Shown here: positions 48,205 through 59,312 of the stretch, piece after piece
Layout of the letters: each line of letters begins with the position of its first letter
How positions within the stretch are numbered: position 1 is the stretch's first letter
Origin: Staphylotrichum longicolle
Lineage: Eukaryota; Ascomycota; Sordariomycetes; Sordariales; Chaetomiaceae
DNA length: 64,000 nt
Direction: 5' to 3'
Assembly (NCBI GenBank): GCA_019096155.1
Contig: JAHCVI010000001.1
Location: 558,001 to 622,000, forward strand
Program-made: the position numbers and the translations under genes
Notes under the pieces: model-generated
Seen by the model: the letters and a program-made list of their open reading frames with translations, nothing else
The model's database searches: none
What the model was told of the DNA's origin: nothing

Positions 48205-49195
48205 TTTCATAGACTCATGCTGACTGTCGCCATAGATGGGTAGCAGTGTGCTGAGCGACTGCTGGAAGCCAGAGGAGCGAGGACGAGGACTCGCCGTCTA
48301 TCAACTAGCGCCGGTGTCGGGGCCGGCCATCGGGCCCATTGGTATGTCATCCCATCCCAGATGAAGCCTCGACTAAGCAGGCCTGGCTGACCATTTCAAC
48401 ACATCGAACAGTGGGCGGTTACATGTCTCAGTATACTAGTTGGCGCTGGTGTTTCTGGGTTATCGTTTTCGCCAACCTTGTAGTCTAGGTTATTGCCTTC
48501 TTCTTTCTGCGAGAGACATATACGCCGCGCCTCCTCTAACTTATAGCCCGGGCTCTCCGTGTCTCTACTGGCAACCTAAAACTACAGACCAAATGGGAGC
48601 AGTCGGATGCCGACCAGTCGCTGCTATGACTTCTACGAATTTCCCTGTCACAGCTGTAGGTCATGTTGGGCGCCCTCTACCAAGCGTTCAAATTTGGAAC
48701 CTTGTACCTACTGATCTCCAGTTTCCCGCCCTTGTTCAAGGGCTGGTATGGGATGCCTCGTGGCAAAGCCAGCCTGAACTATATATCACTCGCCGTCGGT
48801 TCGCTGATCCGAGTCTATATCTACCCGCCTGCAATGAACGGTGTGTATGCTCGTCTGAAGCGGCGCAATAGTCGGGGCAATGACGACACTGGCCTGGCAG
48901 AGTTCCGTGTACTACTTATGGTCCCAGCATCCATTCTGACACCCTGTGGTATCTTGCTGTTTAGATGGGCAGCCGAGGCTAACCTTCATTGGATCGTGCC
49001 CAACGTGAGTTCTTCCCCCTCCCCGCTGTTGGTCCCGTCACTTTTTGGGACCCTGGGCTACGGTTGGGGTGCTAACGTGTTGTCACGGGTGGCTGTTGTC
49101 ATCGGCATACCGGCGCCGCTGTTCCTGCGGTTTTGGGGCTTGAGGCTTCGGGGCGCAAGTCAGTTTGTGAGAAAGTCTTTGTTGGAAAAGGCATG
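48205..49195 (+). pseudogene. Decayed MFS multidrug-type transporter
   Basis: The remnant starts with LTVAIDG-SSVLSDCWKPEERG and GLAVYQLAPVSGPAIGPI (loop 4-5 and helix 5 of DHA1-type transporters); a frame change lies near 48237. It continues with WRWCFWVIVFANLVV-stop-VIAFFFLRETYTPRLL, then AFKFGTLYLLISSFPPLF, YGMPRGKASLNYISLAVGSL and LTPCGILLFRWAAEANLHWI. The first helices are missing, stops and frameshifts split the rest, and the helix 10-11 region is shortened before LGYGWGANVLS. The 5' end borders the LINE cluster, so truncation by the transposon is likely. It is not functional. Confidence 0.82.
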
Positions 49196-49238
49196 AATCC
49201 ATCGCCAGCAAATCCGGACCAAAGTAGAAATAGGAAAC

Positions 49239-49312
49239 ACATGAAACGCTGCGAGTTTAACCTACAAAGCCTGAGACATGAAACGCTGCGAGTTTAACCT
49301 ATAGAGCCTGAG
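49239..49312 (+). repeat. 37-bp tandem duplication
   Basis: ACATGAAACGCTGCGAGTTT... to ...GCCTGAG occurs twice back to back (49239-49275 and 49276-49312) with two substitutions. It lies just after the MFS remnant, in non-coding sequence. Confidence 0.92.
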
Positions 49313-49624
49313 AGTGAGCTGTGTGATGCAACAGTCCGCTGGGTGCCTCAACATGTGGTCGTGAAGTATGTTTTGAAATGAACCACAGGTACCTTTCACC
49401 GTCACCCCACTGTACTCTCAACGTCACCCCCGTTCCTCAGTCCTGACATGTTCCTTGCTCCAGTGGGTTGTTTTCCGGGAGGGTTTGAATTGAGCCCGCG
49501 CAATAGCATACCCGGGGCTTCATTGAAAAATGTGGGAATCAAATCAATGATGATGAAGTTCTCAACCGCACCCCTTTTATCATAGACCCATGGCGATCAG
49601 ATCATCTGAGCCCGCACACCCACC

Positions 49625-50447
49625 CGAGGACGCGCCAAGAAATACTCTGTCGAGAGCCGCTCTACGGGATTGATTTTCATCATGGCCCTGAGAAATGAGG
49701 CAAACTAATCCATGGTCTCCTGAGTTAGACCCGGCATGAACCCTTCGGGTGCCAGGGGCGGGCTATTAACCGGAGGGACATCCTTGGGCATCCCGTCATT
49801 AAAGAGGCTCCGAACAAGATCAATGATTAGAGTAGCACACCTGTGTAGACGACATTGTGTTCTTGAACAAAATCCAAAACCACCCAGAGTTAGATGGTAA
49901 ACCTGCGCATGTACAAATATGGGACTCTGCTCTCCTCAAACCGAGCGCCGAAGCTCCGCATTGTCTCCCCCGCGAGCTCAACCACGAGGCAGACATGGGT
50001 CCCACTTGGCTCCCGGTGCTCAAAAACTTCAACGAGGTGGCAGATATACTTGTATCCGAGCTGGCGACGTTTTCCATTACGAAGTTGAGTGAGAATCTCT
50101 CTTTCGAAGTTGGGGCTGTCCTTGCTATAGGACTCGGAATTTGTGCTCGTCATCCTCCCTCCATTGCGGAGTTACTCGCGGTTACTCTCACATTCAAGAT
50201 AACCTGAAGGCGATATTGACTCATGGTTTTGTCAGATCCTTTACTAGCCCCACGGTTGGGTAGACACCATATCCAATCTTCTTCACATCTCATATTTGTT
50301 CGCATAGACATCCCCGATATAAACAGGGTGAAATCCGCCGGGTCGGTATGCGTCTCTGCCCTCTTCGATGTCACCCGAGTCCGGCAACGTCTCGGTCGAT
50401 CCGTCTCGGGGTGGGGAAGATGGAGCGGCCTCGATTTTGGATGACAT
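49625..50447 (-). pseudogene. Decayed SRPK-type serine/threonine protein kinase
   Basis: Read from 50447 (MSSKIEAAPSSPP) it gives AYRPGGFHPVYIGDVYANKYE, the hallmark N-terminus of fungal SRPK-like kinases. After a frame change comes KKIGYGVYPTVGLVKDLTK (glycine loop; the Trp usual in STVWL is lost). Then follow FEREILTQLR (alpha-C Glu), HLVEVFEHREPSGTHVCLV and, after a stop, FVQEHNVVYTG at the HRD-like HTD position. A C-lobe piece ends it (FLRAMMKINPVERLSTEYFL). The activation loop and most of the C-lobe are gone. Stops and frameshifts make it inactive. Confidence 0.85.
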
Positions 50448-51260
50448 CTCTTGACCGGAACGACAAGAGCAGGGTCGTCTGCAAAAGCTTGTGGTCCGAA
50501 GTAGCGTCAGCCAGGTGCAAGTTGGGCCCAGCAAAAATCGGGCTCGTCAAGCTGATGCAAACCGGGGCTTTTGAGGCAACGCTCTGTCGTCAAGAGGTGT
50601 TCGTCCAGACTTCTCTGATCGCTGTGAATTTTGATTGCTTCGGGGTGAGCGGGTGATTTGAGGAGGCTTCTGCCCAGGTTGGCGGCCGAAAACCCCATTT
50701 TGATTGACAGTAGCGTTCCAGTGCAGCCTAGTAAAGAGACAGAGCTCTTAGACTGACTACCTTTACATATTATGCAAGTACTAATACTGTAAACCCAAAA
50801 AAGAGAAAAGAGACCGGAAATCACATGTTACGATAGAGGACATGAGATGAGAGGTATGTGATAAAACGATTTGAAACTCCGAAGGTTAAATCATCATACT
50901 AGAGTTAGTTAGCCCTATTCATTCAAAATCCCACAGCATGATGATGATTCTCCTGTTTACCACCTCTGGGACTAGGAGGCTCGAGGTAGGGTAGAAACGA
51001 TCCTCCCCCAGGGGCTTGTTCTGTGGAGAAGAGATTCCACTTCCTTGCATCAATCTGCAACGCCCAAAGTGCAGCCATCGACCAGGGGCGCGGGGTGCCT
51101 CGGATGAAGTGCGGGTGCCCCACCTTCGGCGGTTCTTGAACACCCCGCCTTCCCTGACGCGGGATTCAACTGGGCGCTGGAAGAAGCCAAACGGCCGGCA
51201 TTACACCCCTTTCCTTTCTTCCCCATCTCTCCGAAGGCGTCAGTTTTGGAAACCCTTGAA
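50448..51260. other. Intergenic, kinase pseudogene to FAD synthase
   Basis: About 0.8 kb without a supported gene. Includes the FAD synthase promoter on the right. Confidence 0.4.
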
Positions 51261-52367
51261 ATGACCGCCAGCCCGGCCTGCCAGCACCAGCAGGATGCAC
51301 GGATCAATGGCATCGCCAAGAGCGAAAGCGACAGCGACAGCGGGGTGCTGACACGTGGTTCGTTGCGGCGCACCCTGCCCGACATCTGCTTCGAGCTGCA
51401 GGCCAAAATCGACGCGTTCCTCAGCGAGCAGACCGACGACGCTGTCTTGCGCAATGTCCAGAGCCAAGTCAGGGTGTCGATGGATGTGATCCAGCAGGCG
51501 CTGCGCCGGTATGGGTAGGTGCTGCGTGACCATGGCCGAGGTGAGGGCGGGCCGACGGCGGGGAGGCAACGTTCGCGCCAAACACGGCTGACATGTACTT
51601 GCAAGACCCGACCATCTCTCGCTCTCTTACAACGGCGGCAAGGACTGTCTTGTCCTCCTGATTCTGATATTGGGCTGTTTGCCCGGATGGGCATCTCTCC
51701 CGTCACCTCCGCCCTCCGATATCGCCGCGAACGACACCTCGGCGCCCACGACATCCGAACCTCCCCAAGCCTCGACCCCGGTCGCTTCCGGTCGGCCTCT
51801 GCAGGCCATATACATTGTCTCCAAAGACCCGTTTGCCGAAGTCGAGGAATTCGTTGAACGATCAGCTCAGCAATATCATCTAGACCTCAAGCGGTATGCG
51901 CTGCCCATGCGCCCAGCCCTCGAGGCGTATCTGGAGGATCGACCGGCTGTCAAGGCTGTGTTTCTGGGGACACGACGGACGGACCCGCATGGCGAGTTCC
52001 TGACACACTTTGACCCAACAGACGAGGGCTGGCCCCAGTTTATGCGTGTCCACCCCGTTATTGACTGGCACTACGTTGAGATCTGGGCCGTGAGTAGTTT
52101 CCACTTTTGCCCTCTTTCTTGGCCCTTGGAGTTGGACGGATCCCTGGGTACGTGAAGGTGGCTTGGACACTAACTCGACATCAGTTCATCCGGCACCTCG
52201 AGATCCCGTTCTGCGAACTGTACAACCGGGGGTTTACCTCTTTGGGAGGCGTGACCGACACTCGCCCGAATCCAGCGCTCGCGGTTAGTGGAGACACATC
52301 GAAATTCCGTCCAGCATACGAGCTCAGGGATGATGATGAGGAACGACTCGGCCGGGACTCGCGGTGA
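51261..52367 (+). CDS. fad1: FAD synthase (FMN adenylyltransferase, PAPS-reductase family)
   Basis: Three exons (51261-51514, 51606-52089, 52185-52367) give about 306 residues. Introns of 91 and 95 nt have GTAGGT/AAG and GTGAGT/CAG ends with CTGAC and CTAAC branch sites. The first ATG in frame is 51261 (MTASPACQHQQ). The signature loop LSLSYNGGKDCLVLL spans about residues 89-103, then YIVSKDPFAEVEEFV and LGTRRTDPHG. The family's final block PFCELYNRGFTSLGGVTDT is in exon 3, followed by FRPAYELRDDDEERLGR. It makes FAD from FMN and ATP. A low-complexity insert (about 115-145) sits between the first two motifs. Confidence 0.94.
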
Positions 52368-53214
52368 TCTGAAGACGCCCATGCACAGGTTTAGCCTGCT
52401 GGCCCATCGTATGCTGTGATGGCACGGCGGGTTTGGTGCTCTCAGAATTCTTGGGTGCAGGCTTGTTTTGTCTGGTAATGGGTCAGTTGCGGTTGCCTCT
52501 GGTCGGGCAGACGCGGGAGTGGGCATCGGGAGACGAATGTGTGGGTAGCGCATCTCAAGGCGCTTCGCTTCATAGAGGATAGAAACATAGACGGCGTTGC
52601 ATACGACAGCGCAAGCGTGGCTTGCCTGCGAAGCTGCCTCCACGACATAGTCCTGCTAGAGGGAATTGGCGACAGGCGCTCTTGGAAACCTCGGCGTGCA
52701 AAGTTTGGGGTGCACAGGAGCAGATCGCCCCAGGAGATAAACTCTAGGGTAGATATTGGGCGGTTTCTGGGAGTTGAGGGGAGCATACCTTGGAAGACAT
52801 CAGTACTCAGCATCCCTAGGCAGAAAAAAACTATATTGTACGTTTCGGTCTTGGGGTTGTTCCTTGGCCCGTCTTTGGGTTGTCCATTAGCCCAGGTCAT
52901 CGTGGCATTCATTGTCTTCCCTCGCCTATGTTGGATATCCAACACTTTCCGTGACCAACACTCAACTCGCACCGGCCCTTGTCTCTGGTCCCCGCTCAAG
53001 TGGTTGCTCAACCCGCAACGATCACGAATGAACCTCTCCCTCTCAAGCACCAAACAAGTATTTCGCCAGACGGCGCGCCAAGAGGTGATTCATGAACATT
53101 GATGGGGCACAAGAGATTTGAGTTGATCAATTAGAACTAGATATCTTCTCCTTGAAGACATATTGGATTGTTCGTCCACTGAATTGAGCCAGAAACTATC
53201 ACGCACTGGCTCTT
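52368..53214. other. Convergent intergenic region
   Basis: It lies between the FAD synthase stop and the stop of the CBM52-like gene. Open frames up to 200 codons exist on both strands but overlap one another and carry no motif, so none is called. Confidence 0.4.
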
Positions 53215-54022
53215 CTATGTGTACTGCCAGGCGCCAATAGTGCCGCTTGGTTGAGCGTTGATCTTGAGGTTGATCGCGGGGCAGTCATTCAGCTTGGCCG
53301 CGTTCGTCTCGTTCTTCGCCACCAAGTTCCATGCCGTGCCACCACCGCCCGAGGCTCTCGGGGGGCAGGCAACCCAGCCCCAGCCGTTGCCATTGAGGTT
53401 GATGAAGCCGCCACCCTGGTACGCACCGAAGCCCGTGGTGATGCTGCCGGGCGGGATGTAGGCCGAGTGGGCCTGGGTGTAGGCCATGTTCCAGTACGGA
53501 TCCAGGTAGGCCTGCTGCCCGCCTGGAACCATGACGCTCATAGCCGCGCTGCCGCCGCTGGACGCAATAACGGTGGTGTTGCCAGGAGGGCATGCGGAGC
53601 CGACCTGCGAGGGGCAGTAGCTGCTCGTTTGGCCGTCGAGCAGCCAGTGCTGACCCGACGCCGTGACGGGTTTCCCGTGGATGGAGAGCCCGGGGTTGTC
53701 GACGGTGAGTATGAAGGGCGTGGTCACGGGGGGAAGCAGCGTGAGGACATTGTTGGTGCATGTGTACATGAACTTGCTGTAGCATGCACCGGCGCAGTTG
53801 GACAGCGGCTCGCCTGCTGTGATGGGGCAGAGAAACTGGTTATTCCAGCAGACATACTGCATATAAGGGTCACGTCAGCCTGGTGCCTTGTTAGTAAATG
53901 GGAAGAGTGGCGTTACACACCTGAGCCGGGTCGTATTGTGCTTGACCACACGTCTGGAGGTCGCCCAAGACCCCGTTGGCAAGCCCGAGGAGGGCTGCAG
54001 TAGTGAGAGAAAAACGAGCCAT
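53215..54022 (-). CDS. Secreted CBM52-like protein (fungal IgE-binding-protein-like family)
   Basis: Exons 54022-53921 and 53856-53215 (64-nt intron, GTGTGT...GCAG) encode about 247 residues. A signal peptide (MARFSLTTAALLGLANGVLG) is followed by a Cys-rich module: CGQAQYDPAQ, then YVCWNNQFLCP, CAGACYSKFMYTC, the pattern of CBM52-type domains. The second part (FILTVDNPGLSIHGKPVTAS; YCPSQVGSACPPGNTT; VMVPGGQQAYLDPYWNMAYT; ITTGFGAYQGGGFINL; WVACPP) matches a common secreted family of ascomycetes, some members of which are annotated as IgE-binding proteins. Cell-wall or extracellular location is likely; no catalytic residues are recognised. Confidence 0.85.
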
Positions 54023-55147
54023 GGCGAACTTCCTGCGTGCCTGTAGTCTAGTTGTAGTGCGGCAGTGAAGAATGATACCGAGCGAACAATGCGCAGCGAC
54101 AACTACCACGCCGTTCAAGAAATAAGCAGCGGGATTGAAGCCAACTTATACAACTTCGACAGTGCTGTTCCCATGGTTACGGTCGGTATCACCCTCGGCA
54201 CACCGGCAGCGTTAACATTTTCAGGGTCACATTTCAAGAACATGGTAGCCGTTGCTGGGACCTGATCGCCCTGCATCATCTCGTATTCCCGAACCACAAG
54301 AGCGGCATTGGAGCATCGGCTCCCGAGTCATATGACTAACAGGTCAACCTGCCAGGGAGGAAAACAAGCTTTGAGGCGAGAACTTTGACGGCAGGCCCCA
54401 GTAGGCAGCCAGCCTGCGCTTTGGCTTTAAACAGCAACCATGTTGATTGCACCAGGGTGCAATACGAGCGTCAGCTGTCTTCTGTATGGCTGCCCAAAGT
54501 CACAAACACTCTCTTTGGCGTGAAAACGCCTCATACGATACTGGTATGGTTCCAATCGCGACCGGAACTTGTGGAAGAATGCCGTTGGATTGTTGATGCG
54601 GGGTGGAAATTGATCGACCGCCAAGCATCTCGTATTCGACCCTGCTGGGTTGCTCGAGGGTGGTTGGCCGAAACTCAAAAGTGCTCCCCCATCAGGCAAA
54701 ACCCCGGACGGGCCAGCCCGCGTCTTACAGCAGAGCTACCGAACCGGCCTAACAAGCTGCCGAATGAGGCCCGGCGTTCCGCAACTGCTGCTGAAGAGTG
54801 GAACCATGGCAATGCCGAAGTGCCTCTTCTCCTGGGCGGATGAGGAATACTCATGTCAAGCACCTGATATTGACGTCGTCGGTTTCGAAGGACCCCACTT
54901 TCACAACGACAACTCTCCTAAGAGCAGCGTTGGCGAGTGCAATGATCGTCCACCTGTTCAACAACTCGGGCATCCGGCCATCCCGACGCCTGGCAACGGC
55001 AGCCTCGGCATCGAAAACCGAGGTGCCGCTCATCCGTCTCTGAGTCGGTGACGGGGCCAAGGCATGCTTTGCAGCCCCTCGCATAAAGGTGACGATGTCA
55101 TCACAGTTGCCCTCGCACATAGGGTGGTCTGCGCACGTGATTCATGC
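54023..55147. other. Intergenic, upstream of CBM52-like gene
   Basis: About 1.1 kb between two minus-strand genes. It holds the CBM52-like gene promoter and the CorA 3' region. No motif-bearing ORF seen. Confidence 0.4.
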
Positions 55148-57333
55148 TCAGCGTCGATTCCGCCATCTCAGACGACGCCTTTTCAGCCTCAAAATGTAAC
55201 GCCGCTGAAGCAACGCTCTGAAGTACTCGTAGACCCCTTCCCACAACAAGGCGATTGTGGTTACAGCGACCACTGGGATGGCGATCTTCCAGCTGTTTAA
55301 CCGTCAGCGGTTGACACAGCGCAGAGAGACCGTCCAGGGAGAAGGCGAGGTTAGCTGGCTGGTTGGGGAAGGGGAGGCACGCACAAGTAGCCGATGTCCT
55401 CCTGCAGGACGGTGAACGGCTCAAAATTCTGCCCGAAATATCCAGTTAAGAATGTCAAGGGAAGGAAGATGATGGTTGCTATTGTGAGTTGCTTCATCGA
55501 CTCGTTTTGGTGAGCTGATATGGTATTGAAGATGAGACCAATCATGCCATCGGCCGAATTCTTGAGCTGATTGAGCGTCTCGGTTATCAGAACAGAATGG
55601 TCGAGGACATCACCGAGATACGTGTAAGTCATCGGAGTGATGATGACGCCGTGGTTCGGGTCCAGCAGATGCGCCATGACTGCGTCCCCTGCAACGTCGG
55701 TTTCGTGATCACGCAGGGCATTGATCAGTGACGTGATGGGGTTGATGAAAGAGAGGATTTTGTTGATCTCGGAGATGAGGATGTACAGGCTCTTGGTATG
55801 CCCGATATTGGGCCGGTTCAAGACGTCGAGTTCGAGGTCCCCAATGACGTCGCCGTAGCAAGCGGTGACCGGAATTGCAAGATCGATGATTGCGTCCATG
55901 ATGGCCTGCCCAACCATGGATGCATCGCATGACCTTTCAACGGCAAGAGCGTCAGCAATGGGCATTCGGAGAGACACACAAGCGGCGGCAGTGACCTACT
56001 GTCGAATGATGGTATCGTTCGTTTGAAGGCGTCGAATGATGGGGCCCTCGATATCCTGGGCTGACTGCTCAAAAAAGCTAATGATGGTATTGTCATTGGT
56101 AAGGAACATGGACACCTGCTCGCAGGCCACAGCCAGATTCCGGGAGGACAGAGCGGAGTTTTTCTCCATGTACTGCGTTCGCGGATCGTTTGGTGACGCA
56201 TGGTAACGCTGGAGCGTGCGCAGTTGGCTGATACTTGGGACGCGCGAAAAGCTGGTAGGCTGCGATCTGAGATACCCTCCAAGATCCCCAGTGGCCAACC
56301 CGCTGCCGGTTCCACCCATCCCTAGGTCCTTCTCTTGCTCGCTGCTAATTCCGCCGCGAAATGCTTTTCTTAGTCGCCTGAGCAGCCTCTTGGATGACCT
56401 CGTGCTCCGCATGCTGAATCCGCTTTTCCGACTGTGGGCGTCGTCATCCGAGTCCGAGTCCTCGGTGTCGGAATCTTCCAGATGGACCAGCTTTTGGAGA
56501 GTCAGAATCACAAAGGCATGTGTGGGAAACCTGCCATTGTCAGTAAACACGGGAGTCGTTTGCCGGCGTGTCTGCAGCTCTTCGCGTACCATTCGGCCTT
56601 GGTCCTGTTCCTCGTGTTCATGATATCCTCCAGCGCCAGCTTGTGGAGGTTCTTGTGTCGACCCAGAGCCTTGATGACATCCCAGCTCAAACCGTTAACA
56701 TTGATCCATCGGCATTTGACCCAGTCTGGTTTCGGCCGGTTGAGAAACGTCGACAGCGTCTCGTTGTCGAGCTTCTGAAGGGATAGGTTGTCGTGGGAGA
56801 AATCGACGACGCTGATTTCGCAAGGAGCGCTCAGTGTCGGCATAGAGGCATGGCCACCGTCCGGTTTACTTGGGTCGGCACCTGGCTCAGCGCCGGCTGG
56901 AAGGGGGTTGCGAGGTTAGTGACGGACCTGGCAAGGAAGGACAGGCCCTGGAGTGCCTAGACTTACGATGCCAACCCGGCCGGACGCTAAAGTCTTGGAA
57001 ATCATCCACCGTCCTAAAGGTCCCAGCGCGGGTTCGACGACGCAATACGCCGGGGCTCAGGGCAGCTTCGGTGTCGGAGCGACCGAAGGCGGCCTTGCCC
57101 GGGTCCGAGGCGGAGCCCGGGCGGGCGGTGCTGGCGAGGCCGGGGTCGATGCTGAGCGCATAATGCACGTGGGAGCTTGCTCGGCTGCGGTTACCAGTCG
57201 AGTCTGCGGGTTGTTGCACTGCGGCGGCAGTCGGAGAAGGCACCGTTGGCAGCGAGGTGGAAGGTGGAATCGACGTTGACGCGAAGTCGCGAGCGACGGG
57301 TTCGGATCCACCCCCAGCATTGACGTCAGACAT
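55148..57333 (-). CDS. CorA-family magnesium transporter with GQN variant motif
   Basis: Five exons (57333-56967, 56896-56590, 56530-56000, 55933-55385, 55292-55148) splice in frame to about 632 residues. Introns are 59-92 nt with GTAAGT/CAG, GTACGC/CAG, GTAGGT/AAG and GTGCGT/CAG ends. The N-terminal 130 residues are disordered and Ser/Pro-rich. The CorA alpha/beta domain follows (WINVNGLSWDVIKALGRHKN; LALEDIMNTRNRTKAEWFPT; HAFVILTLQKLVHL), then an acidic Ser/Asp loop (DSDTEDSDSDDD). Long helices precede TM1 (TIATIIFLPLTFLTGYFGQN) and TM2 (IAIPVVAVTTIALLWEGVYE). The canonical GMN is GQN here, as I recall for a subgroup of fungal CorA-like proteins. The C-terminus is very basic (RLKRRRLRWRNRR). 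Confidence 0.92.
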
Positions 57334-59312
57334 TGTGATCTGCCGACGGCACCCGCTTTCACGTTCGTTCTGTCTCCAGTTGTAAAACGACAGACTCTGT
57401 AGGCTCACCGCAAATTGAATACTGTCGTGCGTTCAAGGGGATGGCCTCCGGTAGATTCAGGATTGGTGAAGAGCGGAAGCTGCCAACCGATGGCGGTTAA
57501 CACTGGAGGAGCACCAAGCAGCGGCGGGTTCCTGGGTCCGGCACCCCTGTTATCAGGGGCCGAAGCAAAATAAAGTGGGTCCTGCTACCCCCATGCAACC
57601 GACCAACAGCCATGGAACCAACCAACCACCAACTCTCTCACAAACACAACAACAAGTCGTCATGCAACTCGACGGCAATGAACCCACGGCAAAACAAGGA
57701 GGCGTTGGGCTACAAACCAATAATGTAGGCTTTGGAAAGTGATCCATGACTCTCGGGCTGTTCAAACGGCCCAACAGACAGGACGAACCTCGTCCTGTGC
57801 CAAGGAAAGGAGAAGGTTCTCAAAAATGACGTGATGGGACTTTGGGCGATCAAGACCCCATCACGGACGTTGCTCCTTGCTCTCAAACTCTTAATCTTCT
57901 GTCCTAACCCCGGCCGGGTCTGGTTTTCGTTAGCCTGAAACCTGCTGTACTATGCGCAGAGCGACCTCCCGTGCTTTTCCCGTTTTTCTCTCAGAGTGAA
58001 CCTTCCATGTCACTCAAGGTGTTTAGGCTCTTCTTCGAGCCAGCAGGGTACTGTACCCGCCATTCACACAGGAAGTGCACTGACGGAAGAGTCAGTGAAA
58101 CTGCGAGGTAGACCAGGGCTATCGATGGCGTGGGAAACCGTCACATAGTGTAGCCCCGGCATATGATCACGGCGTTGGTTGAGAGACTAGACAGACAATG
58201 GCACAGGATCTCGAGTCGAAAAAACTCGTGTGTGTCCTGGACGCAATCTGGTCCGGCACCTCTTTCCTCCATCCACGCCTTCATTGCTGTTTTACTTTCT
58301 GAGCTGCTGAGTGAGATTTTTCTCAGAAATATCTTAGACTCGGCGGCTCGTGAATGGCGGAAATCGACTGCTCAAAGCCACGTCTTCCTCGTCGCCCCAC
58401 CCAAATTCACCTTTGCACAACACAATGGATGGGTGTCATTTCTACACTGTCTGCCGCGTTAGAGCTCAAGTCCCACTGCCATGTTACAGCCGCAGTTGCC
58501 CTGTCTATGTCCGCGTTGGTCTTGAAAGTTTCACCACTCCATTTTAAACCCCCAAACAAACTTGCCCTCGTTGACTAAAGTCAACCTCCAACTAACACTG
58601 CTTCCTATCACCATAGTCAATCTCCCCGCAACTCCTTTCGCTTCTTATTCTACCACACCACGGAGAGCAAATCTTAACTAGCCGCTACTCTTCATTCTCG
58701 CCCCAACGAGTTGTCGGCAAGAGACATCCAGCTTCTATCGCCCTCCACAGCCATCGCCAGCAACCCAATCTTACCCACCAGTCCTTATTCCCCAGCCCCT
58801 TCCTCTCTCACGCCATCTTACTATACTCACATTCTCAGCTGTCGACAAGTCACTTTTCATCTTCCTCCTTCTCTAACATTCTCCTTCCCCATTTTTCTTC
58901 TTCTCCATCTTCCTCCTTCTTCATTTCTCTACCTCTCTATTTTCCCTCCACTCCGTCCTCCCATCTCTCTATTTACCTCCTCTCTCTCATCCTTTCAACT
59001 CCTCCTTCACCCCCCCTCGATTATTCAAGACAATTCGGGTCGTGGCTCTAACTATGAGCAGTGACACAACTCAAACTCTACCGCGGTATTGACTTCCGCG
59101 ACATTTCATGATTGCCGGTATGCTAGAAGCGACATCAGAAGCTAATTGTCCATACTGACATCAACTCGAAAACTCAAGACGCGTAGTAAGAGGCGATCTC
59201 CAATCATCGTTCTATCGCCCCCTCTTCCCCGGCTTCAACTCCTCCACATCTTCTCTCTCTCTCTTATTTTTTGGTCATCCTTGCTCGGAAGGATTTTCTT
59301 CTGCCTTTTCCC
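57334..59312. promoter_or_regulatory. Divergent 2-kb intergenic region with CT-rich leader
   Basis: It lies between the CorA and SNF2 gene starts. The stretch 58690-59035 is strongly pyrimidine-rich on the plus strand (runs such as CTTCCTCCTTCTTCATTTCT), a feature often seen upstream of fungal transcription starts, so it likely belongs to the SNF2 gene promoter or leader. No coding signal found. Confidence 0.5.

Noticed and set aside
49857..50207. 116-codon plus-strand ORF
   Set aside because: It is the antisense shadow of the SRPK-type kinase remnant, whose motifs lie on the minus strand.
52170..53102. Overlapping ORFs of 150-200 codons on both strands downstream of FAD synthase
   Set aside because: They contradict one another, overlap the FAD synthase exon and have no recognisable domain.
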